Shown here piece after piece: positions 1 to 7,263 of a stretch of 44,776 bases of DNA (the first letter of the stretch is position 1; each line of letters begins with the position of its first letter). The notes under the pieces were generated by a model. The model worked only from the letters and a program-made list of their open reading frames with translations. It was not told where the DNA came from and made no database searches. A program made the translations under genes and the position numbers. The stretch is from Bifidobacterium callitrichos DSM 23973. Its GTDB lineage: Bacteria > Actinomycetota > Actinomycetes > Actinomycetales > Bifidobacteriaceae. The stretch lies in assembly GCF_000741175.1 (NCBI RefSeq), contig NZ_JGYS01000014.1, positions 1 to 44,776 on the forward strand, read 5' to 3'.

Positions 1-1740
1 CACACGTCTCGAAGGCGTCGGCCGCGACCGACCTGCTCAGGCGACATCGCCGCCGCGCACCACGACGTCGCCCGCCGCGTCGCCGAAGGCTCGATGGTCC
101 TGCTCAAGAACGCCGACGCCATGCTTCCGCTCGCCGCCGGCACGTGTCTCGCCGTGATCGGCGACATGGCCACAACCCCGCGATTCCAAGGCTCCGGCTC
201 GTCGAAGGTGAACGCCACGCGTGAGGAGAACATCCTCGACGCGTTCAAGGCGCGGGAATCCGCCGCCGGCACCGACTCGCCGTCCATCACCGTCGCCGGC
301 TACGCGGCAGGCTACGGCCGTCAGGGCACCGCGAACCAGACCCTGATCGACGAGGCCGTCGCGCTCGCCTCCCGCGAGGACGTCGACGTCGCGCTCGCCG
401 TCGTCGGCCTCGACGAACGCAGCGAATCCGAAGGCCTCGACCGCTCCACGATGGCGATCCCGCAGGTGCAGAACGACCTGGTCACCGCCCTGACCGCCAC
501 CGGCAAGCCGGTCGTCGTCGTGCTCGTCGCCGGCTCGCCGGTCGAACTGCCGTGGCACGACAGCGTCGCCGCGATCCTGTACGTCGGCCTGTCCGGCCAG
601 GCGGGCGCGTCCGCCACAGTGCGCGCGCTCGCCGGAGAGGTCAACCCGTCCGGCCATCTCGCCGAAACGTGGGCCCTGCGCTACGACGACTGCCCGTCCG
701 CCGGCTGGTATCCGGCCGTCGGTCGCGACGCGATCTACCGCGAAGGCCCGTTCGTCGGCTACCGCTACTACGAGACCGCGGGCGTGCCCGTCCGCTTCCC
801 GTTCGGCTACGGCCTGTCCTACTCCACGTTCACGTACGACGCGATCGCGCTCGCCGCCGACGGCTCCGGCGTCGACGTCACCGTGACCAACGACTCCGAC
901 GTGGCCGGTTCGACCGTCATCCAGCTGTACGTGAGCGGCCCGTCGCGATCGGCGGTGTCCGGACGGACAGCTGCGTCCGGCGTGCTGCGTCCCGTGCGCG
1001 AGCTCAAGGGGTTCGCGAAGGTCGCGCTCGCGCCGCACGAGACGAGGACCGTGCGCATCGCCTTCGACCGCTACACGTTCCGTCATTTCGCCGCCGCTGC
1101 CGGCACGTCCGGCACGTCCGGCGCAGGGGAGTGGCGCGTCGAGGCGGGCGATTGGACGATCGCCATCGGCCCGGACGCCGCGCATCTGCCGCTGACTGCG
1201 ACCTATACGATCGCCCTTCCCAAGAACGGCGACGCCGAGGCGCACGCCGACGGCACGCTGTTCGGCATGCCGATCATCACCCCCGAGGCGGCCGCGTTCC
1301 AGTCCGCCACAGACCCCGCGCTCGGCCACTACCTCAACGGCGACGTCAAGCACGTGACCGACGCCGAAATGACCGCGCTGTTCGGACATGAGGTCATCGC
1401 CCCCGGCAAGCCTGCGGTACTCGGCGTCAACGATCCGATCTCCTCGTGGGCGTCGTCGCGTGGATTCGTCGCGCGCACCATCGCCAACACGCTCGCGAAG
1501 CGCGAACGCACGGTGCGTGAGAAGACGGGCGCGCCCGATCTCAACACGCTGTTCATCCTCAACATGCCGCCGCGCGCGATGAGCAAGATGACGCAAGGCA
1601 TGGTCGATTCCGCGATGGTCGACGCGATCGTGAAAATCGGCAACGGGCGTACGTTCCGTGGCTTGGGATCGCTGATCTCCGCCTACTTCCGCAACCAATC
1701 CGCCAACAAGCGCACCGCAAAGGAGCTGAACCATGAGTGA
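1..1740 (+). CDS. Glycoside hydrolase family 3 (beta-glucosidase-like), 3' part
   Basis: The gene runs in from the left edge, so the N-terminal barrel with the nucleophile Asp is not visible. The sequence begins in the linker before the second domain (AHHDVARRVAEGSMVLLKN), continues through the alpha/beta sandwich (VVGLDERSESEG, LVAGSPVELPW) and reaches the fibronectin-III-like domain after the hallmark FPFGYGLSYSTFTY. After the Fn3 region there is an extra C-terminal segment of about 150 residues (GTLFGMPIITPEAA to the end) beyond the usual GH3 core. Family role: release of terminal glucose or related sugars from oligosaccharides or glycosides; the substrate cannot be told. The stop overlaps the start of the GtrA-like gene by 8 bp, which suggests translational coupling. 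The frame in the first 40 bases looks wrong for this family (see findings), so a frameshift at the edge is possible. Confidence 0.88.
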   Translation, partial: HTSRRRRPRPTCSGDIAAAHHDVARRVAEGSMVLLKNADAMLPLAAGTCLAVIGDMATTPRFQGSGSSKVNATREENILDAFKARESAAGTDSPSITVAGYAAGYGRQGTANQTLIDEAVALASREDVDVALAVVGLDERSESEGLDRSTMAIPQVQNDLVTALTATGKPVVVVLVAGSPVELPWHDSVAAILYVGLSGQAGASATVRALAGEVNPSGHLAETWALRYDDCPSAGWYPAVGRDAIYREGPFVGYRYYETAGVPVRFPFGYGLSYSTFTYDAIALAADGSGVDVTVTNDSDVAGSTVIQLYVSGPSRSAVSGRTAASGVLRPVRELKGFAKVALAPHETRTVRIAFDRYTFRHFAAAAGTSGTSGAGEWRVEAGDWTIAIGPDAAHLPLTATYTIALPKNGDAEAHADGTLFGMPIITPEAAAFQSATDPALGHYLNGDVKHVTDAEMTALFGHEVIAPGKPAVLGVNDPISSWASSRGFVARTIANTLAKRERTVREKTGAPDLNTLFILNMPPRAMSKMTQGMVDSAMVDAIVKIGNGRTFRGLGSLISAYFRNQSANKRTAKELNHE

Positions 1741-2293
1741 TACGACGAACCCCACGCCCACGCAGGCCCCCACGCCCGCCGAGCTCGCCGCGATGGGCCC
1801 GGTCCGCCGCTGGATCGCCACCCATCCGACCATCTGGGAGTTCATCCTGTTCAACGTGCTGTCGAACATCTCCACGATCGCCCGATTCGTGGTCACGTGG
1901 ATCGGCACCGCGGTGTTTGTCGGCGCGCTGGGACTTACCGCGCCATTCCACTTCCTGATCTTCAACTATCCGGAAAGCGGCAACGGCCTGGGCGGATTCC
2001 TCACGTTCCTCACCGCCGAGGTGCTGGCGCAGGTCGTCAACTTCTTCGTGCAGATGAAGTGGGTATTCAAGTCCGATTCCAGCTTCCGCGACGCCGCATG
2101 GAAGTACGCGATCCTCGCCGTGGTGATCGTCGTCGTCAACCTCGTGCTGCCCGGTTACGTGACCGCGCTGTGCCAGGGATTGGGCATGAACGCCGGCATC
2201 GCAGGCACGATCGCCTCCGTGGTCAACACGCTGCTCGCCGTGGTCGTCAGCTATCCGATCCTCAAGTTCTGGATCATGCCCAAGACCAAGTAG
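1733..2293 (+). CDS. GtrA-like four-TM membrane protein
   Basis: A 186-residue integral membrane protein with a short Pro/Thr-rich cytoplasmic N-terminus and hydrophobic segments at about 34-66, 86-107, 124-147 and 154-178. The segment VVNFFVQMKWVF matches the NF..nrkWVF pattern of GtrA-like proteins, which are thought to help move polyprenyl-phosphate-linked sugars across the membrane; that function is family-level only. The start ATG lies 14 bases after AAAGGAG and overlaps the end of the GH3 gene by 8 bp, so the two are very probably one transcript. A GH3 enzyme paired with a GtrA-like protein suggests a shared glycoside or cell-surface role, but this is inference. A short hairpin and the 50-bp repeat follow the stop. 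Confidence 0.75.
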   Translation: MSDTTNPTPTQAPTPAELAAMGPVRRWIATHPTIWEFILFNVLSNISTIARFVVTWIGTAVFVGALGLTAPFHFLIFNYPESGNGLGGFLTFLTAEVLAQVVNFFVQMKWVFKSDSSFRDAAWKYAILAVVIVVVNLVLPGYVTALCQGLGMNAGIAGTIASVVNTLLAVVVSYPILKFWIMPKTK

Positions 2294-2316
2294 GGTCAGT
2301 CGGGTGACCCGTTTTC
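2293..2316 (+). terminator. Hairpin after the GtrA-like gene
   Basis: The stem GGGTCA/TGACCC with a six-base loop sits directly after the stop and is followed by GTTTTCT. It is a weak intrinsic terminator for the plus-strand transcript. Confidence 0.45.
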
Positions 2317-2330
2317 TGGCTCACGGGGGA

Positions 2331-2380
2331 TCTCTCCCCCAGTCAGCTTGGCGCTGACAGCCCCCTCGTCAGAGGGGGCC
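2331..2380 (+). repeat. 50-bp two-hairpin dispersed repeat, copy 1
   Basis: The element contains a small hairpin (GTCAGC/GCTGAC) and a second, G+C-rich hairpin (GCCCCCTC/GAGGGGGC). A second copy lies at 33492-33541 in the opposite orientation; the two differ at 6 of 50 positions, four of them in the loop of the first hairpin. Both copies lie between convergent genes, so they may act as bidirectional terminators or as mobile palindromic units. Confidence 0.8.
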
Positions 2381-2389
2381 GACTACTGT

Positions 2390-3766
2390 TCACGGAATGA
2401 GGACGGTCAAGGTGAACCAGTGGTCCTCGGCGTGGATCGACACCTCGCCGCCGTACTGCGCGGCGATGTGTCGGATCGACTTCACGCCGAACCCGTGCCG
2501 CGACTTGTCCTGTTTCGTGGTGCGCAGGTTGCCCGCCGCATCTCGGCTCAGCGGCGTCGAATCGTCGAAGTAGTTCTCGACGCGGATCACCGTGAACGCG
2601 CCCTGCCGGTACAGGGCGAGGCGGATCAGCCGCTGCTGAGGGTCCGCGAGCCGTGACGTCGCCTCGATCGCGTTGTCCAGCGCATTGCCGAACAGCGTGG
2701 CGATGTCCATCGACGACATGTTCGATTTCGCGAGCAGCGACCCGTCCGCCACGGCGGTGAACGTGATGCCGCGTTCGTCGCACGTGCGCGTCTTCGTCGT
2801 CAGGATCACGTCGAGCACCGGATTGCCGGTGTGCTGCTGTGCGCTGTACTCCGCCACGGATCGCTCCAGCTGCTCGAATCCGGCCGCCGCATGCTGCGGA
2901 TCGACCTCCGCACGCAACGCGGCGATCTGATGCTTGAGATCATGAGCGAGTCGTCCGATCGACTCGAGATTCTCCTTCGACGCCAGATACTCCTGATGCT
3001 GGCTCTCCAGCTGCGCGTTGATCGAGGCGAGCTCCATGTTCGCCGCGAGCCGGCGCGCCTGCTCCTGCTGCGCGTACAGGATCGCGAAACCGCAGAAATC
3101 GACCAGCGTGCGGATGTAGAACACCTCCTGACCGATGCGCCCGGAGAACGGCGTGTTCGTCGAGACGAAACTCAGATTGCTCATCGCAAACGTGACCAGC
3201 GTGATCGCCACCGTGCCCACCGCCAGCTGCGGGGTCACGGTAGTCTGCTCGTCACGGCTGAAATTGCCGCGTTCCACGAGCCACGCGACGCCGAAGCACA
3301 CCGCATACACGACGATCAGTGTCACGAGGGAGACCGAGATCGACACCCATTGCGGCAGATCGTCGACTCCCGTGGCCGCACGCAGGAACGTCGCCAACTG
3401 CCAGTGCAGCGACGCCACCAGCTCCGCGAGCACGAACGCGCGGGCCCCGATGTACAGGCCCTCGCGCTTGCCGGTTCCGGCCCCCAGCAGCACGATCGCG
3501 AACATGCCGCCGAACGCGAGCAGCATGCCGATGATCCAGAACCAGATCGGCATCATGCCGTCAAAATACTGGATCGCGATCATCGCCGGCAGACCGATCG
3601 ACGCGACTGCGACCGTGCGGCGCATCGACACGCGGTGGTGGATCACCGCGAGGTACATGACGCACGCCAGCCATTCGCACGCCGCCGTATACAGGCGCGG
3701 GATGTCCGGCAGGGCGTTCGTGATCGTGTTCATCGTGTTCATCGTGTCCATTAGGCTGTCCGTCAC
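2390..3766 (-). CDS. Sensor histidine kinase, AgrC-like (GHKL type)
   Basis: A 458-residue kinase. The N-terminal half (about residues 25-235) is hydrophobic with six or seven membrane segments and no large extracellular domain, as in AgrC/ComD-type sensors of small peptides. A coiled-coil linker leads to the phosphoacceptor motif LAHDLKHQ (His275). The ATPase domain has an N-box (NALDNAIEA) and a glycine box (HGFGVKSI). Its start is a GTG overlapping the stop of the upstream response regulator gene by 4 bp, so the two are translationally coupled. The first codons encode a short M-D-T/M-N-T/M-N-T repeat made by a 9-bp DNA repeat (3726-3752), which leaves several in-frame ATGs as alternative starts. 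No AgrB or AgrD homologue is beside it, so the signal is unknown. Confidence 0.88.
   Translation of the reverse strand: MTDSLMDTMNTMNTITNALPDIPRLYTAACEWLACVMYLAVIHHRVSMRRTVAVASIGLPAMIAIQYFDGMMPIWFWIIGMLLAFGGMFAIVLLGAGTGKREGLYIGARAFVLAELVASLHWQLATFLRAATGVDDLPQWVSISVSLVTLIVVYAVCFGVAWLVERGNFSRDEQTTVTPQLAVGTVAITLVTFAMSNLSFVSTNTPFSGRIGQEVFYIRTLVDFCGFAILYAQQEQARRLAANMELASINAQLESQHQEYLASKENLESIGRLAHDLKHQIAALRAEVDPQHAAAGFEQLERSVAEYSAQQHTGNPVLDVILTTKTRTCDERGITFTAVADGSLLAKSNMSSMDIATLFGNALDNAIEATSRLADPQQRLIRLALYRQGAFTVIRVENYFDDSTPLSRDAAGNLRTTKQDKSRHGFGVKSIRHIAAQYGGEVSIHAEDHWFTLTVLIP
3726..3752 (-). repeat. 9-bp tandem repeat at the kinase start
   Basis: Three tandem copies of a 9-bp unit (GTGTTCATC on the plus strand, the last one diverged) lie in the first codons of the kinase gene. 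Copy-number change would keep the frame and only lengthen or shorten the N-terminus. Confidence 0.6.
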
Positions 3767-4545
3767 ATGCCGCCGGTGCCGCCGGTCCTGCCGGTTGCAC
3801 CGGTACCGCCCATGTACTCGGCCAGCGCGGTCATGAACGCCTTCTTACGCGGGCGACTCACGCGCAGGCGCTCGCCGTTCGACATCACGCAGTCCTGATC
3901 CTCCATGCCGCGCACATGCCGCAGATTCACCAGATAGCACGAGTTCGAGCGGAAGAAGTCACGCGCCTCCAGCCGCTCCTCGAACGACTTGAGCGTGCCC
4001 GTCACCGACAGCTTCCCGTTCAGCGTGTGGATGATGATCGTGTGCCGGATCGACTCCACATAGAGCACGTCCGCCAGCTCCAGACGCTGCTGGCGCCCGC
4101 CCGCCTCGATGAGCATCGCCTCATCCGCACGCCGACGCACCATGTCGATCGACCGCTTCATCTCCTGCTTGAACGCGAACCACGGCACCGGCTTCAGCAG
4201 ATACGACAGCGCTCCCACCTGATAGCCGTTGATCGCGTACTGCGGTGCCGCGGTGATGAACACGATCACGACCGAATCGTCGCGCTCGCGGATGCGCCGC
4301 GCCGCCTCCATGCCGTCCATGCGCTTCATCTCGATGTCGAGCAGCAGGATGTCATACACCGGCCGGTACTGTTCGACGATTCTCTCGCCGTCGTCGAACA
4401 CGGACACGGTGAATCGCACGCCGTCCACGTTCTGACCGGGCTGCCCGCCGTCCTGGCTTTCCGCCTGATAGCGATTGAGATAGTCCAGCACCTGCTGGCA
4501 TGCGGTGGCGTCGTCCTCGACCACCCCGACACGAATCTCGCGCAT
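3763..4545 (-). CDS. LytTR-family response regulator (AgrA-like)
   Basis: A 260-residue regulator with a receiver domain at about 1-130 (acidic pair Asp11-Asp12, phosphoacceptor Asp70 in LLLDIEM, Lys in LLKPV) and a LytTR DNA-binding domain at about 148-245 (LELADVLYVES, SFEERLEARDFFRSNSCYLVNL). Such proteins bind pairs of direct repeats and often control bacteriocin, competence or virulence genes. The C-terminus ends in an unusual Gly/Thr-rich tail (GGTGATGRTGGTGGM) encoded by G+C-rich tandem repeats. The start is set by a GGGAGG ribosome binding site. It is the first gene of a two-gene unit with the kinase at 2390. Its targets are not known; the peptide locus just beyond the next two-component system is a candidate. 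Confidence 0.9.
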   Translation of the reverse strand: MREIRVGVVEDDATACQQVLDYLNRYQAESQDGGQPGQNVDGVRFTVSVFDDGERIVEQYRPVYDILLLDIEMKRMDGMEAARRIRERDDSVVIVFITAAPQYAINGYQVGALSYLLKPVPWFAFKQEMKRSIDMVRRRADEAMLIEAGGRQQRLELADVLYVESIRHTIIIHTLNGKLSVTGTLKSFEERLEARDFFRSNSCYLVNLRHVRGMEDQDCVMSNGERLRVSRPRKKAFMTALAEYMGGTGATGRTGGTGGM

Positions 4546-4585
4546 GCGAACCTCCCTCGCGCATCCCTCGCATCCCTACGCTTCG

Positions 4586-4622
4586 ATTGTATCGGTTGAT
4601 CTTCATCTTCGTTACCTTAACG
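4586..4622 (-). promoter_or_regulatory. Putative promoter of the AgrA/AgrC-like unit
   Basis: On the minus strand a TACAAT -10-like box lies at 4591-4586. A short palindrome (CGTTA, three-base spacer, TAACG) lies at 4610-4622, where the -35 region would be. No clear TTGACA is seen, so the promoter would be weak or activated. Confidence 0.35.
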
Positions 4623-4649
4623 TGATGAAATGATCGCCATGTTGAAATA

Positions 4650-4685
4650 GCATGCTGATACTTTCCCGGAAAAGTATCAGCATGC
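4650..4685 (-). terminator. Perfect 15-bp inverted repeat between two two-component systems
   Basis: Arms at 4650-4664 and 4671-4685 pair perfectly over 15 bp around a six-base loop. It follows the OmpR-type kinase gene on the minus strand and precedes the AgrA-like unit. The T-run after it is poor (CTATTTC), so it could be a terminator or an operator. Confidence 0.55.
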
Positions 4686-4722
4686 CTTGCTGAGGTTTTC
4701 GTGATCATTTTTTTGATCGGGG

Positions 4723-6027
4723 TTATTGGACATATGATTCCATTGGTGATACAGGTAAAAATACAGTGACTTCTAATCCACCTCCACGTCGGGGATGCAT
4801 AACCAAATGTCCATGATGCATCATCACAATTTCTTTCACTATAGATAATCCTAATCCATGATGTTTAGTGGTAGGCTCTGTATGTATGTTTATTCTATTG
4901 CCATTTCCTCTATTAAAAGGGGACAGTAATTCGTCCATATTTGTATTGGAAAGATCGATTCCGGTATTGGATATTTGCAACATTGCGTAAGTCTTACCTT
5001 CGTATGTACCATTGCAACATACTTTTACCCATATTTGCGGATGAATGGGCTGATTGTGCTGTATGGAATTTGATATTAAATTTGTGACCATCTGTTTGAT
5101 CAGAAGCCTGTCGGCAAGGATATGAACATTTTCAAGATCAACGAGAATCTGTATGTCCTCTGTTATGAGTTCTTCATTTTCGTGAAGAACTATACGAATT
5201 ATTTCGGAAATATCAATGCGGCTTAGATCGGTAAGATCTAGTTGCTGTATTTTCGACAGTTCTAGTAGGTGATTGACGATTTCAGCTCCAGAACGATTCG
5301 ATTCTAAAGCTTTTTCTACAAAAGGTTGGCATTGCTTATCAAAAAGATGATTGTGCAATGGAATTTCCAATGCTGTATAAGTGGCTGCAAGTGGATTCTT
5401 CAACTCATGTGAAGCATTCGCAATAAACTCCTTCTCTCGTGCGATCGCATTGTTGAGATCCTCTAACATAAGATTGTATGCTGAAGCAATAGTGTACGCC
5501 TCATCATTTTCATATGAAATAACGATAGGTTGTCTTTCCAATCCAGCGTCAGAGGCGGTAATCTGAGAGGCCACGCTATTGATTCTTCGTTGTGTCTTAG
5601 TGGTAATAATCCAAGTTATTCCTCCAGATAATAGTCCAAAGGCAATGATGGGGGCTATGCTTATCGCTAATATCAGATCCCTGGTTATTTTGTCTCCTTG
5701 TTCCATAGTTAGCGTTAAAGCGTCTTTACTGGAGTCATATCCAGCGGAAACGTAATCCTTGTCGGCTTCGGGAGGAATGGCTTGCGAATTCAAACTATGT
5801 TGTTCATCGGCCTCTTCTGCCTGGGTAAAAGATTTATTTACGGTCACCGTTTCCAGTTGCCGGTTCACGACATAATACGTCATGGCAGTCACCACTCCAG
5901 TAAGCATGAAGAATGCGATGACGATCGTGGTGACCAATCTTCTTCTTGTAGACCACTGGAACGGTAAATGCGGTTTCGGATGGCTGGAATGGTTCTCATT
6001 CAACGAAGGGTATTCCAGCTTTTTCAT
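4723..6027 (-). CDS. Sensor histidine kinase (HisKA/HATPase)
   Basis: A 434-residue membrane kinase. Membrane segments lie at about 31-53 and 119-142 and enclose an extracytoplasmic sensor of about 65 residues. A HAMP-like linker follows, then the HisKA motif FIANASHELKNPLA (His207), an N-box (NLISNSIQHNQ) and a glycine box (HHGLGLSIV). Its start overlaps the end of the response regulator gene by 4 bp. The gene is strikingly A+T-rich (20 of 60 bases G+C at 4861-4920, against 42 of 60 at 15961-16020), which suggests recent acquisition. The small sensor and the neighbouring peptide gene suggest that it senses the peptide or envelope stress, but this is inference. Confidence 0.9.
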   Translation of the reverse strand: MKKLEYPSLNENHSSHPKPHLPFQWSTRRRLVTTIVIAFFMLTGVVTAMTYYVVNRQLETVTVNKSFTQAEEADEQHSLNSQAIPPEADKDYVSAGYDSSKDALTLTMEQGDKITRDLILAISIAPIIAFGLLSGGITWIITTKTQRRINSVASQITASDAGLERQPIVISYENDEAYTIASAYNLMLEDLNNAIAREKEFIANASHELKNPLAATYTALEIPLHNHLFDKQCQPFVEKALESNRSGAEIVNHLLELSKIQQLDLTDLSRIDISEIIRIVLHENEELITEDIQILVDLENVHILADRLLIKQMVTNLISNSIQHNQPIHPQIWVKVCCNGTYEGKTYAMLQISNTGIDLSNTNMDELLSPFNRGNGNRINIHTEPTTKHHGLGLSIVKEIVMMHHGHLVMHPRRGGGLEVTVFLPVSPMESYVQ

Positions 6028-6680
6028 GATATGCGATATCCTTGCCCGGGAACGGTCTCAATGAAATCAGTAATTCCGATTTTTGTGCGAATCGAATAGA
6101 TTGTGGTCTTGACGATTCCTCTCGTATGAGCATGATCATCCTGCCAAATCTCACGATATAGGCGTTCTGCGCTAATCACCGCACCTCGCGCCTCAATCAG
6201 CGTCCTCAATACGGCAAGTTCTCGTTTTCCAAACTTTAGTTCTGCGCCGCGAACAGTGATGGATCCGGTTCTGAAGTTCGCAGAAAAGTCACCCCGGTTG
6301 TAGACCATGTCATTCACCATGCCCAAACGTCGCCGCACCGCATTAACTCTGGCCAGCAGTTCGGCGTATTCAAATGGTTTCGTCAAATAGTCATCTGCAC
6401 CAAGATCAAGCCCGTTGACTATGTCTTCGGTTTGAGACGCTGCGGTTAACATGAGAATGTGTATGGGATCACGCCGTTCGCTTAACCTCTTAGCGATTTC
6501 GTCACCATGTATTCCAGGAAGATCGCGATCAAGTATCAGCATGTCCCACTCCCCGGGATTCAGCTCCTCCAGAGCATCCCGACCATCGTAAACAGCTTTT
6601 GCCTCAATCTCTTCCATGGAGAGTCCCATCCGTACCACATCAGCGAGATTGGCGTTGTCTTCGACAATTAGAACCTTCAT
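6024..6680 (-). CDS. OmpR/PhoB-family response regulator
   Basis: A 218-residue regulator with a receiver domain (MKVLIVEDN at the start, phosphoacceptor Asp51 in LILDRDLPG, LTKPF lysine motif) and a C-terminal winged helix (GAELKFGKRELAVLRTLIEARG, KTTIYSIRTKIG, ETVPGQGYRIS). The start was chosen at 6680 because AAAGGAG lies at the right distance upstream and the receiver domain begins there; the frame stays open to 6728 without a better signal. It is divergent from the secreted-peptide gene, and the space between them carries four GTCA direct repeats of the kind PhoB-type proteins bind. It is co-transcribed with the kinase at 4723. Confidence 0.92.
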   Translation of the reverse strand: MKVLIVEDNANLADVVRMGLSMEEIEAKAVYDGRDALEELNPGEWDMLILDRDLPGIHGDEIAKRLSERRDPIHILMLTAASQTEDIVNGLDLGADDYLTKPFEYAELLARVNAVRRRLGMVNDMVYNRGDFSANFRTGSITVRGAELKFGKRELAVLRTLIEARGAVISAERLYREIWQDDHAHTRGIVKTTIYSIRTKIGITDFIETVPGQGYRIS

Positions 6681-6735
6681 TCGGCCAGCTCCTTTCGCGA
6701 AACAATGCGCACACCATAGCATTCGCACCCAACTT

Positions 6736-6772
6736 GGTCAGAAATCGGTCAGGTTCAGTCAGTAGCGGGTCA
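6736..6772 (+). promoter_or_regulatory. Four GTCA direct repeats, likely OmpR-type regulator site
   Basis: GGTCA starts at 6736, 6747 and 6768, with an AGTCA at 6757: spacings of 11, 10 and 11 bp, one helical turn each. PhoB/OmpR-type regulators bind such tandem half-sites. The array lies between the OmpR-type regulator gene and the peptide gene, about 30 bp before a possible -10 (TAGCTT, 6801-6806). Confidence 0.6.
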
Positions 6773-6865
6773 AAACTCATCTCGCCAGCCATACACGTCG
6801 TAGCTTTGACTCCGGCTGGACGGACTTCCCCGTGGCATCCTCTTTTGCAAGAGAAAGGAAACAAC

Positions 6866-7171
6866 ATGATGAACATGAAGAAAAGAGTCATGTCCGGTGT
6901 ACTTGGCGCAGCACTTGCCTTGACCGGATTTGCCGGTATCACGGCGCCGGCGATGGCAGTGGTCGGCAACGGCTCATACATCAATGCAGCAAAGAATCTC
7001 ACTTGGGCTAACGCATACAACACAGCAGGGAACAACGGATACGCACGAGCTGAAGTCGGACGTATCGTGAATGGCAAGAAAGTCGTCTACTACAACGGCT
7101 GGAAGCACGGATACGCTTATGCGTCCTCCACCGCTGGATCCTCTTGGTACGCCCGCGGAATGCTGAAGTAA
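6866..7171 (+). CDS. Secreted bacteriocin-like peptide precursor
   Basis: A 101-residue precursor. It has a classical Sec signal peptide (MKKR charge, hydrophobic core, APAMA cleavage after residue 31), giving a mature peptide of about 70 residues that has no Cys and is rich in Gly, Asn, Ala, Tyr and Trp (YYNGWKHGYAYASS, GSSWYARG). Size, Sec signal and aromatic/Gly pattern resemble lactococcin 972-type bacteriocins, which bind lipid II, but the match is only approximate. The start follows GAAAGGA at good spacing. A strong terminator follows, and a lipoprotein/MacAB-like unit lies downstream on the same strand. The divergent OmpR-type system and its repeat array probably control it. An alternative is a secreted signal or cell-wall peptide. 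Confidence 0.72.
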   Translation: MMNMKKRVMSGVLGAALALTGFAGITAPAMAVVGNGSYINAAKNLTWANAYNTAGNNGYARAEVGRIVNGKKVVYYNGWKHGYAYASSTAGSSWYARGMLK

Positions 7172-7181
7172 CTTTCATACT

Positions 7182-7235
7182 GTGCTGGCATTCCATTCGA
7201 TAGCTATTCGTATGGGACGCCAGCACTTTCTTTTT
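7182..7235 (+). terminator. Terminator between the peptide and transport genes
   Basis: The stem GTGCTGGC/GCCAGCAC (7182-7189 with 7219-7226) is followed by TTTCTTTTT. Placed after the peptide gene and before the lipoprotein gene, it would let the peptide be made in excess over the transporter by partial read-through. Confidence 0.8.
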
Positions 7236-7263
7236 ATGCATCAGAGTTTTGAAAGGGACGCAT

